From positions 1-43,942 of the forward strand of contig BDDC01000787.1 in NCBI GenBank assembly GCA_001662425.1: 43,942 nucleotides of DNA. The letters run 5' to 3'. The notes under the pieces were generated by a model. It was given only the letters and a program-made list of their open reading frames with translations, was not told the DNA's origin and made no database searches. This document shows positions 1-12,347 of the stretch, piece by piece. Position 1 is the stretch's first letter; each line of letters starts with the position of its first letter. The translations under genes were made by a program, and so were the position numbers. This stretch comes from Chlamydomonas sphaeroides. Its lineage: Eukaryota; Chlorophyta; Chlorophyceae; Chlamydomonadales; Chlamydomonadaceae.

Positions 1-596
1 GGGGGGAGGGGGAGACGGCGGCGGCGGGGCTGGGGGAGGGGGAGACGGAGGAGGCGGGCTGGGAGGTTCTGGCGAGGGAGGGGGAGATGGCGACGGCGGT
101 TCGGGGCTGGGCGGTGGTGCCGACGGTGGCGGCGGCGAGGGCGGAGGCGGACTTGGGGGAGGCGGCGATGGAGGAGGCGGGCTGGGAGGAGGAGGTGACG
201 GCGGCGGCGGGCTTGGCGGCGGCGGCGATGGCGGCGGCGGGCTGGGCGGCTCAGGAGATGGCGGCTCAGGTGAGGGAGGCTCGGGTGACGGCGGCTCAGG
301 CGACGGCGGCTCGAGTGGCTGGGGCGACGGCGGCGGCGAGGGCGGCGGCGACGGCGGCGGCGAAGGTGGGGGTGCCCTAGGGGGCGGCAAGCCAGGAGGC
401 GGCGGGAAGAGCGGCGGCGGCGGTGGCGGCGGTGGAGCGTCCGGCGGCGGTGGGAAGAGCGGCGGCGGCGCAGAAGGCGGCGGCGCGAGCGGTGGCGGAG
501 GGCTCAGGGGGACATTCGGCGGCGGCCTCCGGGGGGGCCGGGGCGGCGATGGGCTTGGCGGGGGCGGCCTGGGCGGTGGGCTCGGGGGCAGCGGGT
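1..596 (-). repeat. Coding (Ser-Pro)n/(Pro)n spacer, C-terminal side
   Basis: On the minus strand this exon is open from an acceptor at 598-597 to the window edge. It reads as Pro-rich protein: first irregular PPSPPPRPPPP, then PPSPEPPSPEPPSPEPP at about 245-330, then many PPPPSPPPPSP units to position 1. The opposite strand carries the GGCGG-rich complement seen as the plus sequence. Such spacers in volvocine wall proteins are hydroxylated and glycosylated rods; that is family knowledge, not visible here. Splicing from 700 (phase 1) into 596 keeps exactly this frame. Confidence 0.85.
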
Positions 597-3500
597 CTGC
601 GGAGGTACGGCACGGGAGAACGGCACACGACTTGAGCGACCTGAGCGAGCGAGGGCGACGCCAAGCTCACTGCGCCTTTGCGAAAGCAACATCCCTTACG
701 CAGTCGCGCACCGGTTGTAGTGAAGGACGTCTTCGTGTTGAAGCTCGTGGTCTGCGTGTTCTTGTCCGGCTGAATGGAGCAGTCGCCGGAGATAGGACTG
801 GTGACAATGCTGGATCGAATTGTGACCGACGAGTAGACATCGAGCGGCGCGCAGCCCACCGGGCCCGAGCCGACGCTCGATCGCGCAGCGGGCGGCAGCG
901 TGTTGAGGTCGTAGGAAAAGGTGAAGCAGGAGTACAACATGCTGCCTGCACGAGGTCGCCGCTACGGAGGGCGCACGGCAGCGACAGGGCCATGGGCGGT
1001 TAGTTCGTGAGAGTTAAGAACCAAGCTTGGATCGCGGCCTTGTCACAGCAACTCATGGCCGGGAGGCACAAAGCAGCTTCAGGCGTGCGGCCACAGCTGG
1101 CGCAGGCCGGGCTGGCTCTGCTGCCACATGCCACCCACTCATCGAGGATGCCACCATTATCCATCCATGCGCCCACCCCCGCAACGCACCAGCGGCGCCT
1201 TGGCCACGCCGACCGAGCCGCCCGCTGGAAACGACAGCAGCATGAAGTTGTTGTCGTCGTCGATCGTGACGTCGCTGGACCAGATGAGGTGGGGGCAGGC
1301 GAGCTGCACGGTGCCGTGCAGCCAGCCGTCGCGCGTGCGAAAGGTGGTGGCCTTGCCTACCACCGTGCGCGTCGCGTCGGAGGTGGTCACGTCCGTCACC
1401 TGTGGCGGCATGGGGCAACCGAATGACGACATCGCGTGACAACCTCTCACGTGGCGTGCTAAACCATGCATCGACGATGGAAGGCCAGGCATCGCCATCT
1501 GAGCGGCCGTGCACGCGCACATCCCTTGCGCTAGATGATGGGTGCTGCGTTTCATGAGATGTAGCTCCATTGCCGTCCGCACCGCGAAGGCCAGGAAGCC
1601 CTTGTCATTCTCGCACACGTCCGAGTCCGGCATGGCGCCCTTGAGGTAGCTCGGCAGGCGGCACACGTTGCCGTCGGTGCCGAAGTTGTCGACGGTCTCG
1701 CACTTGCCCATGCACGTCGCGCAGCCGACGAGACCCGCGGCCAGGCTGTGGGGTTCGTTGGGTTCGTTCGGGTTGCTAAGGTGCGCAGGTCGTGGCGGCA
1801 GGTATGCATGCTCGGCTTGCTCGCGACTCCAGCGCACACAGGCTTGCGCTTCGAGTTGCCGCACAACACAAATGCACGGCCGTGAATCGAAGCAGGCATG
1901 TCTGGGGAAGGGAGCTTACCAGTAGTCGTTGTCCTTGCCGTTGCGCGGCGGCGGCGGCGGCGGCGAGGGCATGATGCTGGGCGGCGGCAGATCCTGGTAG
2001 CGACAGGTGCTGGAGCAGCCGTCGCCGTCAGCCACGTTCCCGTCGCTGCATCGCGATGTCAAGGTGCGGGGTGGAGCGCCGCGCTCAGGAAGAAACCCAA
2101 GATCCTTGTGTGTAATAATCAAGCAGCGATGCGACAGTCAGCAATTCTATGCACCGCGCTTCCTCTGTCAACAACAACCATACGACACGCTACGATTTAT
2201 CGCGCTACATCAACCGGTCAGCCGCTTTGACAGGCCTTGACCGATCGATTGTGAGCTCGCTCACTCGCAGTCCTCGTCGGGGTCCGTGACGCTGTCGCCG
2301 CAGCGCCAGCAGTCAGGGTCGGACTTGTCCACCAGCCCATCGTTGTCGTTGTCGATCTTGTCGTAGCAGTTCTCGGCCGTCAGGATGGTGTTCTGGTTGC
2401 ACAGCACCTGCGGCGCGGCAGCAGCGGCGTTGGCAGCAACGCAGCGGCACGGCGCGGGCTGGGCCGCTCTGCCGGCGCGCGGACCCTACTAGCCCCCAGC
2501 GGCCGCATGCAAACGACAAGGGCACCGCCCCGGTGGTGAGGGCCAGAGTGTTGCCAATCTCCATGCAAGACGCTGTCAAACGCTGTCCGTGGCTGCCATA
2601 GGAAGCAGGGGGTTGGCAAGCACCCCTGCGCTAGCCGGCTAACGCAGCTCACCGTGGCCCTGCAGTTCTGGTTGGGTCCGTATGGCTCGGGGCACATGCG
2701 GGCCTGAGGAAGGCGGGCGGGCGGACGTGCAAGGGAGCAGGCAGGCAGGCAGCTGAGGCGCTGGGCCCCAATACCCGAGCGACACGTCTGAGCCCCGCCT
2801 GCCGCCCGCGCTGTGCACACACGGCGGACTCACCTGGTACGCCAGCACGCGCAGGCCGTTCCAGTCGATGGGCTCCGTCCAGTAGCCCTGCGTGCACGTG
2901 CAGGGCATCAGGCGGTCAGGAATGCACGCAGCCACGCACGCAGCGCTACATGCCGTGGTACGGGAACCATGGGCGCGCGCCACTCACGTGCCAGTAGACG
3001 TGGTCGCTGTTGCTGCGCTCCGAAAGCGGCGGGCGGGGGTGGTCCGGGGGTTGCGGAGGGCAGGCAGGCGGTCAAGGGGCGATGCCTGAGCACTCGACAA
3101 GGCGCAGGCTTGGTTGCAGGGGTTCAGTGGGCTTGCCCGACTTGCAGAAGCGGCAGCGGAGGAGGAGGCGCGCGTGGGAGAGCAACCGGCCAGGATGGCA
3201 GACCCCGACATCTTTGGACTCACTCTCCGTCGGTCTCAGGGCTGATCACAGCCATGTCGTCCGAAATGTCCACATCTGGCGGGCGACGGCAGCACGGGAT
3301 TGGGATCGGGATCAAGAAGGGCGGGACGGAGGGGCTGGGGGCACAGCGGGAGGTGGCAGCTGCACCACGGAGGGAGAGAGGAGAAGGAGCATTACAGATG
3401 GACAAGGGGAGAGAGCCTTCCAGGCCAAGGCGCATGCGGGCCGGCACTGCCGGCGCAGTGCAGTGACCTCGCGAGCTGGCTGAGGATGGGGGCCGGGCTC

Positions 3501-5661
3501 GTGCCAAGCAGGCTGAGGGCCGGGTTCGTGTCAGGAGGCTGACCACCAGGCGCACCGATAAAGTCGAGGCCCGTGAACTTGAGCGGCACGGGCAGGAACC
3601 CAAAGGCCTCGGTCGCGGAGAAGCCGGCCTGCAGGCGCGGGGGGCGGCAGCAAGTGGGGCGCTGTCGTACGACCGCACGGTGCCGTACAAGCCGTGCACC
3701 CCGTGCCGTACGCACCTGCGTCAGCACGATCATGGATCCGGACCGGATGTTGACGAAGTCGATGATGCGTTGGCGGATGGAGATGAGCACGCGGTTGAGC
3801 GCCGCCGTGATGCCGCCGGGCGTGTTGAGGCTGTTGGAGGGTATGTACAGCAGCTTGTACGACGAGAGGTTGGCGTTACGTACGGCGGCCTCCGTGGTGG
3901 CGTACGTGATCTTGCTCAGCGGGTAGTCAGCGGCGGCCACCCAGCTCTCGAGCGAGTTCCTGTGCGGTGAAGCAAGGCGGCGGCAGTCGGTGGCAGCGGC
4001 AGCTGCCCGTCAGTAGCCCGACGGAACTCGCAATTCAGAGCGAGGCAAGAGCAGTCCGGGGCGGGCTGATAGGAGCAGAACCGAACGCTGTACGGTGCCG
4101 TACGCCGGCCCGCAGTAGCCGGGTGCGCTCGCCGCCTCGCGACGCTTAACGCACTTGGCATGGGAGCCGGAGCTGAAGGTGCCGACCGCGAGGATGCCGT
4201 CGGCGTCCTGCGGTGGGCGGATGCGAGGGGCGGCGGCAGGCGCCAGGAGGCGCTCGAGTTGATGATCACGAGGCCAAGCCCACGCCGAAGTCGCCTAGGG
4301 CCGGCTTCAGGGGAGGCAGGCGTGGAACATGGCCGCAGCCTCTGGCCTGACAACCTGCCACCACGACCACGCGCGTACCGCGGGACCCATCGATATGGCC
4401 ATTTTGAAGACGTTGGCGTACAGTGCGCCGCAGCGCCGGCCCTGAGGGCGCGTGGTCGTTGGGCGGTTAGTTTAGTTTTGTAGGCAAGTCACTTAGTGGG
4501 CAGGCTGGTGGGTGCTGGTGGGATAATGCGGAGGCCGGCTGAGGGGGACCGAGGGCTGGGCGGGCGGCTGGGGGATGGCGAGGTACGAGGGCGTGGATGG
4601 AGCGCGGGCCCAAGCGGTCAGTTGCCCGAAGGCGGCTGCCCGGAAGCGGGTGGCCGCGGCGGCGACATAGCGAGCAAGGTGTGCAACAAGTCATCAATCA
4701 GAGATATGGCAACTGTTGTTACGCAATCGTGTAGAAATGTAGCAGCTGTTGTGGAAGGCGCACCTGGCAGTGGATGTTATCATCGGCGTCGTCCGTGCTG
4801 CGCGGCAGAGCAGTTTGGGTTTCGTGATGAAGAATGTGGGCGAGATGTTGGGCCGGGCATTACGCAGCGCACGGCGTGGCGATCTGCGCGTGCCAGTCCA
4901 TGGGGACGGTGGACGGCCGCGCCGCCAACGGCCTGAGTGTTGCGGTGGGGTCACTGAGGAAGCGCCTGGAGCGGAATCCAGATCTGGTTCTTGTTGATCT
5001 ACCTCACCTGAAGAAACAGAATCCGCCCTTGGATCCGCCGACGCGGAAGTTGGCCGGCGACCGGGGCGGGCGGGGCCGGGGGGGCGGCGGTGGGGAGGGC
5101 CGAGGGGAGGGCGGCGGCCGCGGGCTGGGTGGCGGGGGCCGGGGCGGCCGGGGCGAGGGCGGCGGCGGTGGGGGCCGAGGGGAGGGTGGGGGCAGACGTG
5201 GGGGCGAGGGCGGCTTGGGTGAGGGCGGCCGCGGCAAGGGCGGCCGCGGCGAAGGCGGGGATGGCGATGGTGGCTTGGGCGACGGCGGCTTGGGCGGCGG
5301 GGACCGCACCGCCTGCGTGCCTGCGCAGCCGGGCGCCAAAAGAGGCCGGCGTGTGAGTAGCTGAACACGGCTAGGTCAATGGCGAGGCTCGCGAAGTGGG
5401 CTGGCGTCATGTCTGAAGGGGACGTGCATCTGGTTAAGTTGCGCCCAACAGTCACGTCATACTAAGCAGACACCGGCGAAACGTACTTCGCCGCGCCGCC
5501 AGCGCCGCATCAACCTCCTCGATCATGCGTCGGCGTTGCGCAGCTTCGCGAGTCGGGGGTGTCGGCTCCGCCGCAGGCCGCGTCCATCGCAAGGAGAGAA
5601 GGCAGAGCGCCGCGGCGAAGACGAGCAACGTCAACGCGAGCGTCCGCGCTCGGCGCTCCAT
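1..5661 (-). CDS. Secreted/cell-wall-type glycoprotein with Ser-Pro spacers and a Cys-rich repeat (3' end outside window)
   Basis: Spliced gene read right to left. A phase-consistent chain of exons is 3959-3716, 3628-3556, 3275-3224, 3012-2988, 2887-2834, 2703-2653, 2407-2265, 2045-1920, 1775-1583, 1399-1186, 945-700 and 596-1 (open at the window edge). The first two encode a segment with YIPSNSLNTPGGI and SGSMIVLTQ, which I recall from an expanded family of volvocine extracellular proteins. Exons 2407-2265 and 2045-1920 join into a CGDS..DPDED-CDDGN..DGDGCSSTC Cys-rich repeat preceded by an Asp/Asn-rich DNDNDGLVDKSDPDC calcium-binding-like stretch. The last exon is a long (Ser-Pro)n spacer. 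The 5' part is less certain: an Arg-rich start plus hydrophobic segment (ATG at 5661, donor 5486) could be a signal peptide or anchor, and a second Pro-rich block lies at about 5331-5008. Likely role: extracellular matrix or cell wall. The exons between 5487 and 3959 are not fully resolved, so two adjacent genes remain possible. Confidence 0.68.
1920..2407 (-). other. Asp-rich plus Cys-rich repeat domain split by a 218-nt intron
   Basis: Exon 2407-2265 encodes VLCNQNTILTAENCYDK then DNDNDGLVDKSDPDC and ends ..DPDEDC+GA in phase 2 at a GTGAGC donor (2264). Exon 2045-1920 starts after a GATGCAG acceptor and completes CDDGNVADGDGCSSTC. The joined pattern is that of the Cys-rich repeat common in myxobacterial surface proteins (DUF4215 type). 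A short PSPPPPPP linker follows. Confidence 0.75.
5008..5331 (-). repeat. Coding (Ser-Pro)n spacer, N-terminal side
   Basis: Minus-strand reading gives SPPPKPPSPKPPSPSPPSP, then further PPPSPRPP units, ending in a short non-repetitive tail (NFRVGGSKGGFCFF) followed by a good donor (GTGAGG) at 5007. The unit is more Lys/Arg-rich than the spacer at 1-596. The upstream junction is not resolved. Confidence 0.7.
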
Positions 5662-8253
5662 GGCGAGCTCTGCAGTCCCCGAGGACTGCGGCTGACGTCA
5701 AGCCCAACCCGAGGTCTTGCCGTGTTATGTGTGGGTGCTGCGGACATGTGGGCGTACGTCCCTGTTGTGCTTGCCTATCGTCAAAGGTGGGCTTCTAGCA
5801 GCGTCAATATGCAATTGTAAGAGCGCTTCCCATGCGTCGCAAGGCATGGAGCTTACCAACGCCGGCGGGAGGTGTGGATGCTGCGCCGAATGCTGCGCCT
5901 TCGTAGTGCACGGCACCAATAAAGTGATTGTTGGCGCTCGCTGGCGCGTGTAGCAAGTGTCAGGTCGCGAGCGTCGCGGTAGCTTCGAGCGTGTATCGGC
6001 AGTCGCCGAGGCCCTTGCTAGAACGTTGCAGTGTTTGGGCAGCGTTTTGTGCTGTCGTCGACTGCTGCTGCCTGTTAGCTTTTTGACCATAGATGCGGTA
6101 AGGGCAAGGGATTGGGCAAGGGATTGGGTAACGACCGAGCGGCAGTATGGTTGAAGCCGAGGGTTGGACGAGTTACGAGCGGCGGCGGGCACGTAGGCCC
6201 CCCGAACCCGAACATATGTTTTCCTTATTGCGGCATAACCGTAAATTGACGGTGGTGCGTGCAGAGATTCATCAATGGTGCAAGGGAAAACGCGTGCGTG
6301 CAGACAACTAACCTGCCTCACGCCGCCGTGGGACGAGTCCAAAGCCTAGGACGCCTGCCTGCTAGAGGTTGTGCAGGACAACTCGCTAGTCGCTTTCATG
6401 TACCACAGAATGGCAGGTAGCGCGGGTATGCAGCCCGAGCGCCTAACATGCAACGCTCGGCCCGTTGTGACACAAAAGTGCCAAAGACCGAAACCATTTG
6501 CTCGACGGCACAAGGGTAGTGTAGGTAGGAACGTTTCATTTCGAGTGATGTCAAGCGGTCGCTGTGCCAAGAACCACACGTGGCCGGTTTGCGCGGTTTC
6601 AATCTGAAGTGTTGGCTGCGGAAGGCCTGCATCGAGCTGAAACGAACGCCTCTATCACCTCTATCAAATTCGCGCATTGGATTTGGCTGGCCGCAAAGTT
6701 CTTTGCGTCGCCTCGCGACCATGTCACATCTGCACATGTATCCAGGTGTACCTTGTCGGCGCTGTGAACCTCCGACGCGTCTGGAAGCAAATGTACTAAG
6801 GTCGTGTACATGCGCCTCTCGGCAGGGCCGCTTGCTCGACCCTTGGCCGTGCTGGCGGGGCAACGGCCTAGGGGCCCCTCCTGTGACATGCCCCGGCAAC
6901 GGCTGGTTCGCGCGCCCCGCATGCGCGGTTCGCCCGTGCGGGGCACGTGTGTCGCCGTAAAGCCAAGGCCGGCGAGCCACGACTCCCGCAAATGCGTACG
7001 CTTTCTGTTGGATCTTGAATGAACAGGGTTACACCCATCTCTCCGACTTGAACGTTAGGGGTGAAGGCAACCGGTAGTGGCAACCAGCAATGCGAGCAAC
7101 AGCGGTGGAGGGACCCTGCTCACCAAAAGGAAGATATGGTATAGCTGGTCCGTGCTGGTGTGGCGTTGACAAGAGCGGCTGTTACAATGCTGCATTGTGG
7201 GCCGCTGGCGCGGCGCCCAAGCCCATCCCCGCACGCAACCGGGAGCGAACCTGTCAATCGGGGCGAAATGCGTACGCTGTGCTCCGCTCTTACTTCTATG
7301 CTAGTGTACGCCTGTGCGCATGCGCTGGCCGGCTGCTGGTGGAGGCTGGCGCGGCCCTGGCGCCCGCACCGGCCGGCCGCGCGACACGGGCAGGGACGTC
7401 ATAATTGAACTCAAAGCAATCCCACTACAGCCCCCTCCTTTCCCTGCCTGCTCCTCTGTTGCTGCCCGGCGATGGCCCCTGCGCACTGCGTCCCCCTGTT
7501 GCGTCGGGCGCGCTGGCAGTGATGCAGCAATTGTGGCGTCAAGCACGACCAGCGAGCGGCGCATGTCAACGCACTGCGTTTCACGTTGCAGCTCCATGGC
7601 CCCACAGCACCTTGCCAATCCTGGACCTAGTTTGGATTGTTGCACAGCAAGCGCGGGTCAATATGACCATTAGCGGGGAACAGTACGTGCCAGCTTCGCA
7701 ACGCTTGTGACCTCTGATCTCCTCCGTTACACATGCCTGGTATGGGCACCACGCCGGTACAGTCGTCGGTGCGCGGCATTGGCTTATTCAACGCAGTATG
7801 CTCCACAGTTCTACAAAAAGGAATCTTACGCCAGCCTCGGCGCATTTGCCTGCGGCTAATCACGGTTGCGGCTGCCTGGCTGGATGGCTGGCTGGCCGCA
7901 ACACACCGCTGGACCAATCCCGTTGCTCAAAATGACTTGCGCAACCCCTGGCGGCCGGGGGCGCGCCGGCCAGCCCGCTCCTTGACCCATCATATCTTAT
8001 TCCCTCGCATCACATGCCCGGCCGCTCGCACGTCCCCTGCCGCTCACCAACCCGCTCCTGCTGCTGTTGCCGAGTGCGCACACGGCATACGGCCGCCAAC
8101 ATCCAGGCAGCCCAATCCCTGATTCAGTCCGCCGCCGGGCCAACCCCAGCTCCCGCCCTGGCCCGCTTGTGCAGCGCCGACACAGGGCTACTGAGGCGCG
8201 CCGGATGGCCATCGAGGGCGTCGCGCGCCGCGCGGGCGCTCAGTTCGTGTCGC
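5662..8253. other. Intergenic region and POR 3' UTR
   Basis: No gene recognised. The open frames here have no familiar motif and no consistent splice chain. The right part, from 8253 down to about 7727, is probably the 3' UTR of the protochlorophyllide reductase gene. A 12-bp tandem GGGCAAGGGATT lies at about 6101-6125. Confidence 0.5.
7727..7731 (-). terminator. Candidate polyadenylation signal of POR
   Basis: TGTAA on the minus strand (TTACA on plus), 523 nt downstream of the POR stop. TGTAA is the usual green-algal poly(A) signal. It is the first one on this strand after the stop that I noticed. Confidence 0.45.
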
Positions 8254-10391
8254 TCACGCGCTCAGGCCGACCAGCTTGGCGCTCAGGTCCCACAGCTTGG
8301 AGGCCTTGGTGTCGTCCGCCACCTCCTCAGACACCTGCTCAGCCACAGGGCCAGGGCGAGAAGTTCAGCGGCGGGAAACCCAGCGGCTGAGCGGTCTGGC
8401 CTGGCGCACGACACCGCGGCAGCGGCAGCCCTGCCGTCGCCTGGGTGCCGCGCGACGGCGGCCCCTCACCGCCGACGGCGATCCCCCAACCCCAGCGGCC
8501 ACGCCCTCATCCACACGCGGATCTCGTCGCGGGGCGTCACTAGGTCTCGCATCAAGACATGGCCTGGGGGAGGCGGTCTCACGCACCTGGTTCTCGAACG
8601 AGCCGGTGCTGTTGGACCACGACCAGTAGGCGCCGCTGCGGTCCAGCTTGGGGTCAGACACCACCTGCCGGGCGAGGGGAGGGGATGCAGCGCGAGCATC
8701 GTGAGGACCAGGACCGCCAGCATCTCACGAAGGCATGCCAGCGCACACCGGCCCAGCCCGCACACGCCGACTCAAGCACTCAAGCACGCAGAGGCTTTTT
8801 CTGGCGGCAGCGAATGATGCGAGGTCGGTGCCATCCTATGCGGGCCGCGTCCCTATCCGCCGGTCCCGACCCAGACCCTCGGCGCCAGGCCCCAGGGCCC
8901 ACCCACCTGCGCAAGGCGGCGGCCGGCCTCCTCCTCGCTGACGTAGCCCTTGGTCACGTACTTCTGGAACGGCGGGAAGAGCGTCTTGAAGAGGCCGTAG
9001 TGCTCGCGAAACAGGCCCGTCTCGGCGATGCAGCCGGGGTACAGCGAGGCGAACGTGATGCCGGTGCTCTCGTGGAAGCGCTGGTGCATCTGGCGCACGG
9101 TCATCATGCAGGCAACCTGCGGATCGGGCGGGAGGGGATGGGTGGGGGTTGATCTCAGTGTTGATCACGGCTGATCAGCGACGATCGGCCTTTAAAAATA
9201 GAACCAGGCTGGAAGTCAGTGACAGGTACGCGACGATCGGCCTTGATTGGAAGACATCTCCCCTGGCCTTCATGACGCCTGCGACACTCTGCGCCCCCGA
9301 GCCGATGCCCCTAGCGGCCTGCGTACTCGCCACGCAATCAATGGACGGGCTTCGCCAGCCCCAGAAAGCCGAGCCCCTCCAGCCTGACCCGTTGCCCCGC
9401 TGTAAACCAAGCCGACCTTGGAGTCCTTGTAGGCCTTGGCGCCATCGAACGCCTGGCCGTCCATCATGGGGTTACCCGCGGGCACGCCAGCGGCCAGGCC
9501 GGACAGGTCGCCCAGGTTGGCCTTGGGTGGCACCTGTGGGGGGCGGGGCAGGGGATAGGCATGGGGATGAGCCGAAGGCAGGTGGCAGGCAGGCGAACGA
9601 CAACGAGTGCGCGGCGTGCTATCGGGCGGCTGGGCGGCGTGCGCTGCCAGGGCGGCTTGGTGGCAGTAGGCTGGGCGGCTTACGTTGCCGGCCAGGGTGT
9701 TAGTGTTGCCGGTGATGGAGCCGACGATGACGCAGCGGGGCTGCTTGTTGGGCGCGTTCTTCAGGTCGTCCAGCAGCATGTTGGACAGCAGGAAGTGGCC
9801 GAGATGGTTGGTGCCGACCGAGATCTCAAAGCCGTCGGCGGTGAAGCGGGGCTCCTTGGCGGTGGGCAGGTAGACGGCGGCGTTGCACACTAGCGCGTCC
9901 AGGCGGCGGCCCGTGGCCTTGAAGTTGGCCACGAACTGGCGCACCGACTCGAGCGACGACAGGTCCAGGTGCAGGATGGAGTAGGAGCCGGCGGGCATGC
10001 CGATGGCCTTGGCCGCCTTCTCGGCCTTGAGGAAGTCGCGGCAGGCCATGACGACGTGCCACTCGCCCGTGGCCGCCAGGGCCTTGGCAGCGTTCAGGCC
10101 CAGGCCCGACGAGGCGCCGGTGATGATGGCCGTCTGCTTCTGCTGCGTCGCCGGCACGCGGGCGATGGCATTGGGCTTGAGGGCGTCGGCAACGGACTTG
10201 CCCGAGGCGGGGGCGGTCGCGGCAGCGGCCATGACGACAACGGAGCAGCGACCGGAGGCCCTGGTGAACGGCGCCACGGCACGAGCCGAGGCACCGCGGC
10301 TCAGCCGCGAGATCGCAGCGGCGCGGTTCGCCTTGGTCGACGACTGCACACCAGTCGCCATCTGCGGCTTGGCGCTCGTGAAGGCCGACAT
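8254..10391 (-). CDS. POR: Light-dependent protochlorophyllide oxidoreductase, chloroplast precursor
   Basis: Reduces protochlorophyllide to chlorophyllide with NADPH in light, in the plastid. Exons: 10391-9684, 9533-9417, 9116-8907, 8664-8587, 8334-8254; all introns fall at phase 0 and the sum is 397 aa, the length I remember for the Chlamydomonas enzyme. Residues 1 to about 55 are a plastid-transit-like leader rich in Ala, Ser, Arg and Lys. TGASSGLG (91-98) is the NADPH-binding motif of short-chain dehydrogenases; CNAAVY (169-174) follows; YKDSK (271-275) holds the catalytic Tyr and Lys. The YPGC segment in exon 3 carries a Cys conserved in POR. Donors are GTAAGC, GTCGGC (weak, intron 2), GTGGGT and GTGCGT. 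The start is the ATG before the transit peptide; the frame is open further upstream. Confidence 0.97.
9178..9244. repeat. Short direct repeat in POR intron 2
   Basis: The 15-mer GCGACGATCGGCCTT occurs at 9178-9192 and again at 9230-9244, next to several GATC palindromes (GTTGATCACGGCTGATCAG). It lies inside the intron between exons 9533-9417 and 9116-8907. No function is evident. Confidence 0.6.
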
Positions 10392-12347
10392 CTTTACGAG
10401 TACTGGGTGCAGGACACGGATATGTATGTATACAGTGTATGCCTTTGGGAAGCGAGCAGTGCCGAGACAAGACGCGCCCGAGATGCGATTGTTCGGCAAA
10501 TTGCGTGCAATGGCCTCACCTAGATCTTTTCCCACATAGCGATAGCGACAAGCATCAATAGCTCAATTGACATGAAGAATCCGCGGATCCAGGGCTAGTT
10601 TGCCAGTTGCCTCCAACCACTGTTGCAAGTTTATTGGGGGGCCTGCCGTTGGCTGCCTGCATGCGACCCAAGCGAAACGTTGACCTGCAATTTGTGCATA
10701 GCTGGAAGCCAACGGCATGGTGTCGCCTCGCAAACATGCAGCACATGTCCTCGAATGCACATGGCCCAAGCCGTGAACCTCCGTCGCGGCTTGTTATGGC
10801 CGCATGCGGAAACACCTACTCTTGCAGGGGACACCATGTTAGGGCACGATTGCTTGATGGGCGGCCGTGGCGGCGCGCCTAGACCAGGGGCCCACACTGA
10901 CCCACCAGGTGGCCCACGACACACTGCTCACCATTTTCATGGGTCCACCCGGCAGAGGTCACAGCAGGTGTTCTGCTGCGCCAGAAACATGTATGCAAGC
11001 GGCTTAGAGACAACGGACCATCTCACCCCTGCGAAAGCAAGTGGCCGGGGCCGCACGATGGCGGGGCGGTAAGGGGGAAGCACCTGCTGCGGCGCTTGCT
11101 TAGGGGCATCGGCAGTAAGCCTTGTAGCCAGACCCAGATCGCACCCATGTCGTAGCGTGATCCGGCAGCGTGGACAGGACGTGATAACGGTATGGTATGT
11201 ACATGTGTGTTGTTGGGCGCCGTGCGTCCTTGCGTGGCCCTTGATGCGCTGCGCCCTGGCAATGGCCCCTGCCTGCTGCGTCGGCCATACAGCTTGCGTG
11301 TTTGGCATGCTGGCCATAATGCGGGTGCATGCACGCTGAGTGAGCGGCATGAGCTGCACGGTCACCACCGTATGCTGCTAAGCCTGTCATGGCAGTCCAC
11401 TGCAACACCGTGGGCCGTCTCATCGGTACCTCTCGCACGACAGGTGAGCGTTGGTCGCACGTCCAAGCCCCGGCGGCACGCATCGACGCCCAGGGAGTCA
11501 CGGATCGCCGCCGCGTCACAGGCTATGGCGCGCAAGGCGCCCGGCACGACAGACCGAGGCAACGCATGGCGTCAGTGTTACCGAGGTCACGGGCACGGTT
11601 GTTCGAGACACACCGCCGCGCAACCGTTCCGGAATGCATGCCGCCGCGCAGCCGTCCCGAAATGCAATGAAGAGTGTCCGCCACATCACGCCGGTCAAGG
11701 CGCGAGGCCACCACCCGGCCGAGCAAACGCCCCAAAAAGAATACCATACCGGTACCGATACACGCAGGGGCGAAGGGCGGAGCACAAGCCTCCGTGACGC
11801 AAGGGCAGAGGCAGCGCCGGCTCACGCGACGGGATACGTTCCGCAAGCGCCGCCAATGGCCCGGGCCGCATCAGGCCTGCCGCCGCCCCAACGCCGCCGC
11901 AAACGTCGCACGTCACGTCGCATCACACCACGTCACGCGAACACGCAATACCCCCGCCCTACTATCTTCACCTGCGCGCCGTTGGGCGCCTAGCCGCTGC
12001 CGTCATCGCCAGCTACACCTACCCTGCCGGCCAACCGGCCCCGGTCAACGTCATCCCTCTCGCCCTTAGCACCCCTACCGCTCGGAAGTTGGGCAGCCGC
12101 CAATCTGCAGCTGCCAGCGCTCCCCTCAGGCCCAACTCGTCCCGCGTTGCCCAGGCGGGCTCCAGCCCGCCGCTGCAGGGCTGGCGCTCCGCGCCCGCTG
12201 CCTTATGATCAGCGCCCCTGCCGTCTTGGCGCCGGCGCGGAGCACTCCGCGCCCCATGTCTTGGCTTCCCACGGCCCACGCGCCGGCGCGGCTCAAAACT
12301 GAGCGCCGGCCGGGGGCCGCAACATTCACGTCGCAGGGTCTGGCAGC
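10392..12347. other. POR upstream region and SHMT 3' flank
   Basis: About 2 kb between the POR start and the SHMT stop, both on the minus strand. The left part must hold the POR promoter and 5' UTR; the right part the SHMT 3' UTR. I found no minus-strand TGTAA close to the SHMT stop. No coding exon with family resemblance was seen on either strand. Confidence 0.5.

Noticed and set aside
1..380. Plus-strand GGC-rich open frames (Ala/Gly/Glu-rich proteins)
   Set aside because: They are the complement of the minus-strand Ser-Pro spacer, whose frame is fixed by the 700/596 splice junction.
6346..6980. A 194-codon minus-strand open frame
   Set aside because: No recognisable domain, erratic composition and no splice partners; treated as chance.
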